Below are positions 1 to 8,701 of a stretch of DNA of 30,399 bases, piece by piece. The stretch spans positions 1 through 30,399 of the forward strand of contig JANBQS010000152.1 in assembly GCA_027577415.1 (NCBI GenBank). The letters run 5' to 3'. The DNA comes from Coemansia sp. RSA 922. Lineage: Eukaryota > Kickxellomycota > Kickxellomycetes > Kickxellales > Kickxellaceae. Within the stretch, counting starts at the first letter, position 1, and each line of letters begins with the position of its first letter. The translations under genes were made by a program, and so were the position numbers. The notes beneath the pieces are model-generated. The model was given only the letters and a program-made list of their open reading frames with translations, was not told the origin of the DNA and made no database searches.

Positions 1-84
1 CAGTCAGTTGTAGATTTACCTCTAGGATAGGAATGGCAGCATGAAAAAGAAAAAGGACTGAAACAAGTTGGCTAACTCAATCCA

Positions 85-560
85 GTGTTACCCACTGTGC
101 CAGTCATTTGTACCAACAAGGAGCATATACTTGATAAGAAAATCACCCCAATGATTATCAAACAATATATATTTAACAAGAATTTTCTCCCATCTGTGGA
201 CAAGGCAAAAAAGGTGCTGGTAGAGATGGTTTGGAGTACAATCCTCAATATGGACTCAGTCCTTCCAGAGGCACTGCGACTTGGAGTTTTGTGGCACCAC
301 TGATACAGATGGTGTTGCAATATCACTTTTATTTAAAACTCCAGTGGTTCAAAAAAAAGCTAAAAGAAAGAGCAGCTAAGAAAACAGCAACCCATGCTGC
401 AAATCATGAGGCTGCTGCAGCTGCCATGACTGACAAAGCAGCCAGCAAAGTGACTGGTTATGTGAGCATGGCTGATGACAATAATGTTGCCACTGATGAT
501 GAAGATGGCATTGGTACTGTTAGTACTTTTTATCATACTTTTGTTAATAGTAGAATATAA
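85..560 (+). pseudogene. Decayed fragment resembling the middle of a Fanzor/TnpB-like transposase
   Basis: No single frame is open across this stretch, but protein-like sequence runs on through frame changes. One frame is open over 85-303. The +1 frame at 275-378 reads CDLEFCGTTDTDGVAISLLF and then a Lys-rich tail that stops. A third frame is open to 560, with an Ala/Lys-rich and then an acidic segment. A 'G-T-x-TDGV-x-S-hydrophobic' block is, from memory, typical of Fanzor (OrfB/TnpB-like) proteins upstream of the first RuvC motif. It lies in the same orientation as the zinc-ribbon/RuvC-III relic at 2660-3385, so both may derive from one element later interrupted. No full-length ATG ORF exists and it cannot be functional as read. 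It could instead be another transposase or chance similarity. Confidence 0.35.
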
Positions 561-1625
561 TAAAAGTTACTTTTTTTAAATAATTTCTCCCAAAAACTTT
601 TCCTAAATGGTTTCTTATCAGTCTTATATTTTATCATCTGTGCTCATGGCTTGCTCCTGCTTCATTGATATGACCAATGAATTGGTGATTATTGGTGCAT
701 GTTTGGCCAACATGGCAAGCCTGGCAAACCCAACAAGCCACACAAGTGTGGCAATCCTCTATGCCTATTAGTTGTAAACTTAGCATATTAATAGTAAAAA
801 TAAATAGTTAAAAACGAGATCTGGTTCCTTCTTTTGTTATTGTGAAATCCACTTCTTGTACCCGCTCTCTTCGCTGATCTAATTTCTTAATCAATTAGTG
901 TCGTTAGCGAGTCGATTGCTAACAGATTTGGTGGAAGGAGAAAGAGAGAAAGAGAGAGGGTCATCCATACTTTGAGCACATCCGAGCACTGAAAACCTTT
1001 TTTATTTCTTTTACCGACTTTTTTTTACTAAGAATGCAAACACCAAGAATGGAAAGCCCTCCATGGAATACTGGCTCACACATTTTTCTTAAGAAAAGCG
1101 TTGCATTGACTGTGATTTGACAAGGAGGCGGCATCTTTGAGTAGGTGGAAGCCTTTCTTGTTCACGAGGCCCCTTTGAAAAGCAGTGGGAAAAGGGATCC
1201 AGTCTTTGCGGTGTTCACAGGTTTGCCTTCTTATAAAGCAATTGATTATGTAATAATGCGATAGTTCTTAGGTAATTGTGAACCTCGCCTATTTGTTTTT
1301 GCTGTCAAGATGTCCTCAGAGCGCTTTGTTAGAATGGTGGGCGGGCAATGTTGAGTAGCAAAGGAAACAAAAGCAAATCAGCTGATTTGAGCCCAACATG
1401 TCAATATTACAGCGTTGACATCAAAGAGAAACACTAATTACTCTGGTCTGAGGTCATCTTGTGACGTAGTCCTTTTTTGCAATAGACAAAAGCTGGATAA
1501 TACCACATCCTAGTTTTAGTATAAGATAAGAGAAAATGGCCGCCTGGTTTCCATATTTCCTCCTCAGTACACTTTTACCCAAATTATCTCTGACACTACA
1601 CGCTCTTATAGCTTGATCGATTCAA
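561..1625. other. AT-rich stretch without a supportable gene
   Basis: All frames are short and interrupted. The stretch holds a GA-rich run (about 936-960) and T-rich runs. The octamer CTTTGAAA at 1173-1180 also occurs upstream of two other small genes in the window. The last part must contain the promoter of the small gene at 1626. No RNA gene or terminal repeat was recognised. Confidence 0.5.
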
Positions 1626-1892
1626 ATGAGAGAAATTACATTTAAGGGTTTGAACAATGCAAATAATGGAAGGTACGTCACTCTGCAGGTTAATGATGTC
1701 ACTCTAGCAAAGTATTTAGTGACTGAGCTTAAGGCTTGGTTGAATGATATCCCAGAGGGTAACACTGTAGTGCTATATTGTGGTCACCCAGATAAAAACG
1801 GAATATGTCTTGAAGACAATTATTCAGTCCAACACGATATGGATATATACTTTGGCTACAAAGTACTGCTGCCGCCTGCTTACGAAGCATAG
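1626..1892 (+). CDS. Small protein (88 aa) with a ubiquitin-like (beta-grasp) sequence pattern
   Basis: This is an intact ATG-to-TAG ORF in an otherwise frame-poor region. I do not recognise a named family. The order of segments follows ubiquitin: strand RYVTLQV (about 16-22), helix YLVTELKAWLN (30-40), IPEGNTVVLYCG (42-53, compare IPPDQQRLIFAG of ubiquitin) and LEDNYSVQHDMDIYFGYKVL (62-81, compare LSDYNIQKESTLHLVLRL). It ends LLPPAYEA without a C-terminal GlyGly, so conjugation through its tail is not expected. It sits between two transposase relics and is the only intact ORF there. The ubiquitin-like fold is an inference from pattern; a chance ORF of this length cannot be excluded. Confidence 0.5.
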   Translation: MREITFKGLNNANNGRYVTLQVNDVTLAKYLVTELKAWLNDIPEGNTVVLYCGHPDKNGICLEDNYSVQHDMDIYFGYKVLLPPAYEA

Positions 1893-2659
1893 ACTGCTTA
1901 AGCAGTGAATAGCATGTGCTGATCTAAATGTTGATAATGCCGTTCTGCTATTTGGTTATTCAATCGCGGGTACAAGCAATTCACATTTACATAGAAGTTG
2001 AAATCTACCATCAGCAGCAGTTTTTAATGACCTAGTTTTATTTATTAACATACTAGCTACTACTTTATTTCACTCAATATACTTTTTTTTAGCTGGTAGA
2101 GAATATTGTACAAAAAAAGTATCCATGTTTGTTCCACATTCCTTACAAGGTTTATTTTTTTGTGCGTCGGTTCTTTCTTTTGCACACCCTATGTCCTATA
2201 CTCCTATTGTGGCACAATTGTGGAGAGGTGGCCTTCGTGAATTTGTTAATATTGGGCAGGGCAGGGCTCATTGCTTGTGCATGTGCTTGAGCGCCGCCCT
2301 GCCCGATTTCAACACTTCTACGGATAAGGAGAGTGACGTATTACTTTACTGTGACAACAAAAGTAGAAGCAGCAGTAGTTGGACAAACAAGAAAAGGAGG
2401 GCTGCGTCAATATCGCAAAGCATAGAATATAAATCTACGAACAACAGCCAGCATCTATAAATGATCCTGTCAAATATCCACATTTATAATAGTATATTCC
2501 TTGGCTTTACTTTCAAAGTAGCTCTATCAAGAATCTATAACTACATTATACATCACAGCTGGAGCAACATCAAGTACAAGTGTAGACATGGGTGTTGAGC
2601 CAGAATACTCCTCATAGACCTACCTATATCAAATATTGACGCCTAATGCCAAGAGCCAG
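1893..2659. other. Non-coding stretch with small inverted repeats
   Basis: No convincing gene was found. A 111-codon ORF (2125-2460) has the composition of translated junk. Two inverted repeats are visible: an A/T-run palindrome (ATACTTTTTTT near 2079-2090 against AAAAAAAGTAT near 2112-2122) and a GC-rich hairpin at 2254-2304. Confidence 0.5.
2254..2304. repeat. GC-rich imperfect inverted repeat (hairpin)
   Basis: The left arm begins GGGCAGGGC and continues to GGGCTCA. The right arm runs from TGAGCGCC to GCCCTGCCC. The loop is about 17 nt. It stands out from its AT-rich surroundings. It might be a transcript hairpin or a mobile-element end; no target-site duplication was identified. Confidence 0.4.
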
Positions 2660-3385
2660 TGAGTGTGAACTGTAACCATCAATGAAACTGGTACAATGTC
2701 CAGCGTTTGTCCAGTGTGCAGCCCTCGTCCAACGAAGTTCTTGTATGTCAAAGAGCAATGCCGAACGAATGACCCAAACGCTCGAGAGGTACTATGCTAC
2801 GGTCTACTAAGGTGCCAAAAACCAAGAATATATGTGGACTGTACCAAAGTATGATAAAACTACTAAGAGATGGCGGTTCAACCGCAACATAGTGGCTGTT
2901 ATCAACTTCTGACGGATCGTTATTAGCCTGTGATAGACCAGCGATATTCCAGACATCTTTAAGCCATCGACTCCTCTGCCTGATACTCGCAAAAAGTCAG
3001 GCGCTGACAAGAGTGAACTAGGCGCTACTACGACGGCCAAGGGGGCTGTCTCCAATAAGCCCTGCACTGCTGCCAAGCGCTCGTGCAAACAACTAGTTGC
3101 TGCTCCGTCCAAGACACTTCTCTTATTTTGAGAGAAAGAGCTTGCTACCATCAAGCAACAGCAACAATTTTCACTGCCGCCACTGCTGCCACTGCCCAAG
3201 CACTCACTTAAAGGCACCTCTTAGGCCTCCATCATCACCACAAATTACCCAAGGCTTTACCAAGTCCTCACTCCATATGAAAGTATGTCAAAAGTGCCCT
3301 TAGTGAAAGGAATCCAAATCCTGTTGTTCCTTTTTGTGGGGGAAATCATATACCTTTCTACATTTGCAAGTTTATATTAGTAATA
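2660..3385 (+). pseudogene. Decayed C-terminal part of a Fanzor (eukaryotic TnpB-like) nuclease/transposase
   Basis: Protein-like sequence runs through several stops and frame changes. The frame through ATG 2696 reads INETGTMSSVCPVC, about 30 residues, then VLCYGLLRCQKPR. This is the layout of the TnpB/Fanzor zinc ribbon (TSxxCxxC ... LRCQ). After a frame change, 2872-2940 reads RWRFNRNIVAVINF, stop, RIVISL, stop, stop, then TSDIPDIFKPSTPLPD. This matches the RuvC-III 'W-NRD-x-AAxxNF' region followed by the Fanzor 'ETGDIP-x-F' tail, with the catalytic Asp of NRD replaced by Asn. A Lys/Ala/Ser-rich tail follows, and the end reads RNPNPVVPFCGGNH (3308-3349). It lies head-to-tail against the 3' end of the BRO1 gene. 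Family assignment is from remembered motifs. The stops, frameshifts and Asp-to-Asn change make it inactive. Confidence 0.6.
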
Positions 3386-3397
3386 AAATTAATGTGG

Positions 3398-5877
3398 CTA
3401 CTTTGGCGTGGCATACTTTAGCGGCATGCTTGGATCCCACACAAGGTTCGGAGGTTGCTGGCGTTGCTGCTGAGCTGGAGGCGACCCGTTATGCTGTTCA
3501 GGCAACTGCGAAATATCCCTCGGAATCTCGCCATGCCCAACCCCCATCAGATCCAAAGCGTCCAAGTGTCTAGCCATAGCAAAGTCCAAGCAACCCTCCT
3601 TGAGCTTTTGCAACTCCGCCTCCAGCGTAGCATAGAACCTCGCACCATCATGCAAGTTGAACGAGGCGTCTCTAAACCGCTTAATACCAGTCTCCAAGTT
3701 GCTCAATGCCTTCTCGCGCTGCTGCAATAGCGGGTGGTTCGACCGTGCCACCAAAAACGCCTGATTAGCCTCACGAATAGTATCAAGAAGCTCCACCTGT
3801 GCTTCCTTCTCCTCGTCAATGTACTTCCTCCACGACGTGTACTTGTCGAGCTTTTGCGAAAACAGGTCCTCAAACTGATGTAGCTCAAACTGCAAGATGG
3901 GCGTCGACGACAACGCGGCCAATCTCTGCATCTCTTCGGTCAACGCAGGCGTGATATCGTCCTCGCTGGATATGCGCTTAAGCTTCTCCACGGACTTTAG
4001 CCGCTCACGCCGCATCACCGCCACCTCACTCAAGTACTGCTGGAGTCGCTCAACGATCTGGCAGTGATGTGGGTCAGTCAGCGGATTGACTGTAGTCGAT
4101 GGTACTTGACGCTCGATTTCCTCGCGCGGGGATCCCAGCAGAGCAAAAAACTTGGCCCACGTATCGACTTGCTTTTTGATTGTAGCGTCGCTGTCCCTCG
4201 CCTTATTGACAATCTCGCGGTATTTCGCAATTTCCGCTCTAAACGTGTTGGTCAGCTCCGACGACTCGGCACGCCGGGCTCTAGGTGAGCCGGAATTAGC
4301 GCCTTGCCTGACTTGCAAGTCCTCGTGCGCCTCCTCATTGAGTGCCGACTCTGCCGCCGTCAGCAAGTTGGTGGCAGCAGCGTTCGATGATAAGGCGTTA
4401 TCCAACAGCCTCTTCAGTCCGATATAGCCGCCCTCCGACTTGATCTCATCAGCGCCGACCAAAATGTTTGGCGGCAGGCCAACTGGCTTTTGGATTGCGT
4501 CAATCGCGTGAGGGAGATTTAGCGAGTTGAGAACCGACTCGCAGTCTGCTGTCAGCTCATCGAGCGATATGATCAGATCCTTGGCCACCAGCTGGTCCTT
4601 TCGATCCTCGTATAGGCTGGCAGCCTGGTGTATGACAAACGGAACCAACCCCTTGAACAGTGGCGGGCCAAGCTCCTCCTCACCCAAGTACTGTCCAGGG
4701 TTCTCGACAATCTCGGGCGTTTTTGACTGGGCCAGCTTGTAGGGCGAAATGGGAGCGAGCGCCGTTGGAGCAGGCACGGGGTCCAAATATATAACGTCGT
4801 TGTCGCGCTCCGCCCGGACACGGTTACCACCCACTAGCTCCGCTTGCGAGCGTACCATATCGACAACTGCCGCCCGAAGGGTCTTTGACCACCGCTGATT
4901 ATACGTGACTAGCTCGTTAATCTGGCTGCAGTACTCCTGCGCAGCCTGCAGTCGGGCCACTTCCTCTCCGTACTGACTGTTGGCCAGGCAATCCAAGGCC
5001 TTGCGGTACTGCGCCTCGGCATAAAAATAAAGCCGCTTGACCTTAAAGTGGTCCAACCAGTTGGGAGGAATAGTGCCGGCCAGCGAGCCCTGCGATCCAG
5101 ACTCTATGGCCAGGTCGTAAAACTCGGCCACTTGTGCGGCAACGCGCGCAACATTAGAGTCCTTCATATGGCTCAGAATCGACCTGTGCCACACACACTC
5201 CTGCGCCTGGCAGAGCATAATGTTCTCCAGCGTCGTCAACATATACGACGACATATCTGTGGTAAGCTGCGTACGGCATTCGCTGACAATCCGCTGCTGC
5301 AAGTATCCAAACACTCCTGCGGCGCTTTGGAAGAACCCAAACGCCCTAGTCAAGCTGTCCTTGTCACTGCGGCTCTCGCGACACGCCAGTTGCGAGTACA
5401 TGGCACCGATGTTAAAGAGCACTGATGCGCGTTCAAAATACAAGTCCTGACAGCTGGCCGCCAACTCAGGGTCGAACGCGTTAAACCAAGTGAACTTGAC
5501 ATTGACGTCGGCAGGGAATTTGGACAAGATAAACGAGAGCTGACCGTAGTACCTATTGTATGTCGAGCGTGTCGTTAGCAACTAGTTGTGCCTTACAAAT
5601 AAGGATATGGCAGAGTGAGACTCTACTTTGCTTACCTGGTGTTCCGCTTGAGAACGTTGGGGTTAACATCAAGTGCTGCAGTCGCTGCCTCGCGCAATTC
5701 ATCGAGCACGCGCAAGTCGTCCCGATATGCCTCGGGCGGCTCAGCGTACGACGAGGCAATGTACTCGGATAGCGCCTTGGCGTAGGCGGCTCTCTCGGTA
5801 GTCTTGAGCCGTACAGTAAGTAATGTGGATTTGTCATTGCCGTCCTTGTCGACCGGGGCCTGCTTGAACGAGAACAT
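3398..5877 (-). CDS. BRO1-domain protein of the PalA/Rim20/ALIX family (two exons)
   Basis: Exons are 5877-5636 and 5552-3398, joined across an 83-nt intron, giving 798 residues, the size I remember for PalA. The BRO1 domain spans about residues 15-385. It includes the exon-joined NTRYYGQLSFILSKFP, FNAFDPE, ERASVLFNIGAMYSQLA and EEVARLQAAQEYC, then RAERDNDVIYLDPVPAP. A helical V-like domain follows (about 400-770; NSLNLPHAIDAI near its start). The C-terminus is a short Pro/Gln segment with no long Pro-rich tail, which fits PalA/Rim20 better than Bro1/ALIX. Family role: binds ESCRT-III Snf7 through BRO1 and, in PalA/Rim20, YPxL motifs of the pH regulator PacC/Rim101 for its processing at endosomes. 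The start at 5877 (MFSFKQAP) places the BRO1 fold at the family-usual position; an in-frame ATG at 5952 would add 25 hydrophobic residues. It is divergent from AMP deaminase. Confidence 0.92.
5553..5635 (-). other. Spliceosomal intron in the BRO1-domain gene
   Basis: On the minus strand the donor is AG|GTAAGC (GT at 5635-5634) and the acceptor is TACAATAG|G (AG at 5554-5553). Splicing joins a split Arg codon (AG|G, residue 81) and restores the conserved BRO1 segment NTRYYGQL. Without splicing, exon 1 runs into the TAA of the donor itself. This is the only coding intron found in the window. Confidence 0.9.
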
Positions 5878-6175
5878 TTGAATGAAATAATGAAGAGAGT
5901 GGGAATTAAAAAAAAAGCAAGGTAACTGGAGAAGAAGAAAAATCCGTGACATCCTTTCCAAGCGAAAAAATCAACAGCACTAACGGCTCGATGTTGGCTC
6001 GCTCAAGCTCCAGAAATCCATTTTGCTCCAATCGATTGGACACGTCACCTGCAGATTTGTATATCCGCAGAATCTTGCAGGGTCGAGGCTTAATACTTTG
6101 AAGGGCTTATCTACATTTTTTTTTTTGCTTCCCAGAAAAAAGAAAGCGCTGCGTATATTTGTCTAAATCTTGAAC
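5878..6175. promoter_or_regulatory. Shared divergent promoter of the BRO1-domain and AMP deaminase genes
   Basis: A 298-bp gap separates the two start codons, which point away from each other. A T-run (about 6116-6127) precedes the AMP deaminase start. An A-run (about 5909-5917) lies on the BRO1 side. No specific factor site was recognised. Confidence 0.6.
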
Positions 6176-8554
6176 ATGTCCAACGATATCACTCCTGCCG
6201 GCAAGGACGACGACTTGCTGCTCGACGAAGAAAAGTCGGGCGGAGGGCCTCATCCGTACATTACATACAACGCACTAGCCAGCTCCAGCTACGCAGCAGG
6301 ACCCTCTTTTGTAAATGCCTTTATCGCCAAACAGCCCAAGAAGGATCCACTCCAAGCGCCGTCTCAGTCCCAGTCACCCGTTACAGATCCCGCCCAGCAC
6401 CACCAAGCAGGTCAGGGCCCAGCAGCAGCCGCAATACTCAAATGCAAGCACGCGCTAAGTTTCAGCCAAGAAAACAATGTCACAAGTGCTGCCCCGGACT
6501 GCGGAAGCACGTTATCTTCTGGAAATGCCGTACCTGGAGGAGGAATACTGCCAGGCTGTGCCGAAGGGCTGCTGGCTGCCAACCCCGATTTTGATGACGA
6601 TTTGACTAGTCGCGAGATAGAAGATGAGATCCGCAAGATGATGACCGGCACGCATGATAACGAGTCTGCCGACGACCTGGAGGGCATGGGAGAGAGCCCG
6701 CTAGAGCTGCAAGACATAGGCAAGACGCTTACTCGGTGTATGGAGCTACGCGACAAGTATATGCAAATCAGTCTGCAACACGAAAGCGACAACCCGCGGA
6801 ACACCCCAGAGTGGACTGTGTACCCAGCACCACCGCCGCCAGCTTGGCACAGCTTTGGAAAGAAGCCACAGGCAGCTGGCGAGGAGTTTGATATGGCCAA
6901 GTGCGAGATTCCCACCGACGACGGCTGCACTTTTGCTATGGGCGACGACGGCGTCTACACTGTCTTTGAAAGGGGCGCCAGTGTGCCGTTCACTCATGCG
7001 CCATCGATCCGCGAGTTCTACATGGATCTGAATTTCCTGCTCGACACTATCTCTGACGGACCCGTCAAGACCTGGGCGTTCCGTCGGCTCCGGTACCTGG
7101 ATGCGCGCTGGCAGCTGTATGTGCTGCTCAACGAGCGTGAGGAGACCGCGCAGTCCAAGATGGTCCCCCATCGCGACCTGTACAATGTGCGCAAGGTCGA
7201 CGGCCACGTGCACTTGGCTAGCGCGATGAACCAGAAGCACCTTTTGCGGTTCATCAAGTACAAGCTCAAGAACGAGCCGGATTACCCCGTAATCGTGCGT
7301 GACGGCAAGACGCTGACTCTGCGCCAGGTCTTCGAGTCGCTCAACCTCACGGCCTACGACCTGTCGATCGACACGCTGGACATGCACGCTCACCAAGGCG
7401 CCTACCACCGCTTCGACAAATTCAACCTAAAGTACAACCCGATCGGAGAATCGCGTTTGCGCGAGATATTCATGAAGACGGATAATTTCATCGACGGCAA
7501 GTTCTTTGCTCAGATCACCAAGGAGGTTATCTCGGATCTCGAACAGTCCAAGTACCAAATGTCAGAGTACCGGATCTCTATCTACGGAAGGTCGCCCGAC
7601 GAGTGGGATAAACTGGCTGCCTGGGTCATAGACCACAAGATTCTGTCGCCCAACGTACGCTGGCTCATCCAAGTACCGCGTCTCTACAACGTGTATAAGG
7701 CTAGCGGTCAAGTGGCAAACTTTGAGCAGGTAATTGCCAACCTTTTCGGTCCGCTATTCGAAGTCACCAAGGACCCTAGTTCGCATCCAAAGCTCCATGT
7801 GTTTTTGCAGCGTGTAGTCGGATTCGATTCCGTCGATGATGAGTCCAAACCCGAGCGTCGTATGCACAAAAAGTACCCGCTGCCTCGTGGCTGGAACACT
7901 CCCGATAACCCGCCCTACACATACTATACGTATTTTACGCTGGCCAATATGTGCACTTTGAACCAGTGGCGCTTACGTCGCGGCTTTAATACTTTTGTAT
8001 TCCGCCCTCATGCTGGCGAAGCTGGAGACACCGAGCACTTGGCTGCGACTTTTCTGGCTGCGCAAAGTATTAACCACGGTATTCTGTTGCGCAAAGTACC
8101 AGCTCTCCAGTACCTGTACTATTTGCAGCAAATCGGCCTGGCCATGTCGCCCCTATCCAACAACGCTTTGTTCTTGGTGTATGAGCGCAATCCCTTCAAC
8201 ACGTATTTCCAGCGTGGGCTCAACGTTGCCCTGTCCACAGACGACCCTTTGCAGTTCCATTTCACTAAGGAGCCGCTGATGGAGGAGTACTCGGTCGCTG
8301 CTCAGATCTGGAAGTACAACAGCGTCGATATGTGCGAGCTTGCCATGAACTCTGTCATACAGAGTGGGTTTGAAGCTGAGGTCAAGCGTCATTGGATCGG
8401 TCGCGAGTATCTGGAGACTGGTCAGACCGAAGTACACAAGACCAACGTCCCTCTGTGTCGTCTCAAGTACCGCTCGTCGACGCTTGAACAAGAGCACGCT
8501 ATTATTGCCAAGATGACTGCCACGGGCTCTGACGTCCTTAATCCAGCGATTTAA
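6176..8554 (+). CDS. AMD1: AMP deaminase (AMP to IMP + NH3)
   Basis: This 792-residue, intronless gene encodes a cytosolic purine-nucleotide-cycle enzyme that controls the adenylate pool. The N-terminal ~210 residues are low-complexity and poorly conserved, as usual in the family. The catalytic domain is complete. HVH (H344, H346) in KVDGHVHLASAMNQKHLLRF supplies metal ligands. It is followed by NLTAYDLSIDTLDMHA, SIYGRSPDEWDKLA, FDSVDDESKPE, RPHAGEAG (H612, E615), MSPLSNNALFL and the STDDPLQFHFTKEPLMEEYS block with the D689/D690 pair. All expected zinc and catalytic residues are seen. The residue before the first His is Gly where I remember Thr in human and yeast enzymes. The start is the first ATG; length fits fungal AMP deaminases. 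Downstream, it converges with the F-box-like gene ending at 8702. Confidence 0.97.
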   Translation: MSNDITPAGKDDDLLLDEEKSGGGPHPYITYNALASSSYAAGPSFVNAFIAKQPKKDPLQAPSQSQSPVTDPAQHHQAGQGPAAAAILKCKHALSFSQENNVTSAAPDCGSTLSSGNAVPGGGILPGCAEGLLAANPDFDDDLTSREIEDEIRKMMTGTHDNESADDLEGMGESPLELQDIGKTLTRCMELRDKYMQISLQHESDNPRNTPEWTVYPAPPPPAWHSFGKKPQAAGEEFDMAKCEIPTDDGCTFAMGDDGVYTVFERGASVPFTHAPSIREFYMDLNFLLDTISDGPVKTWAFRRLRYLDARWQLYVLLNEREETAQSKMVPHRDLYNVRKVDGHVHLASAMNQKHLLRFIKYKLKNEPDYPVIVRDGKTLTLRQVFESLNLTAYDLSIDTLDMHAHQGAYHRFDKFNLKYNPIGESRLREIFMKTDNFIDGKFFAQITKEVISDLEQSKYQMSEYRISIYGRSPDEWDKLAAWVIDHKILSPNVRWLIQVPRLYNVYKASGQVANFEQVIANLFGPLFEVTKDPSSHPKLHVFLQRVVGFDSVDDESKPERRMHKKYPLPRGWNTPDNPPYTYYTYFTLANMCTLNQWRLRRGFNTFVFRPHAGEAGDTEHLAATFLAAQSINHGILLRKVPALQYLYYLQQIGLAMSPLSNNALFLVYERNPFNTYFQRGLNVALSTDDPLQFHFTKEPLMEEYSVAAQIWKYNSVDMCELAMNSVIQSGFEAEVKRHWIGREYLETGQTEVHKTNVPLCRLKYRSSTLEQEHAIIAKMTATGSDVLNPAI

Positions 8555-8701
8555 CAAAAGGAAAAACTATTGCTGTAGTTTAAATTTAGCCAGGAAATTT
8601 CGATAAACGTCTCCTCCACTGTCGATTGCCCGCATAGCAATATTCATTGGGCTAGTAAGCGCTATAATGACCGTCTATTACTCGAGGAAAACTTTAGTCT
8701 A

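Noticed and set aside
2125..2460. 111-codon plus-strand ORF starting at an ATG
   Set aside because: It spans a GC-rich hairpin and AT-rich sequence, has no domain pattern and no promoter or polyadenylation context that distinguishes it.
2807..3217. 136-codon minus-strand ORF
   Set aside because: It lies antisense to the Fanzor-like relic, has junk composition and uses a frame shared with the decayed sequence.
6412..7408. Two long minus-strand ORFs across the AMP deaminase gene
   Set aside because: They are shadows of a highly conserved plus-strand gene and have no recognisable domain.
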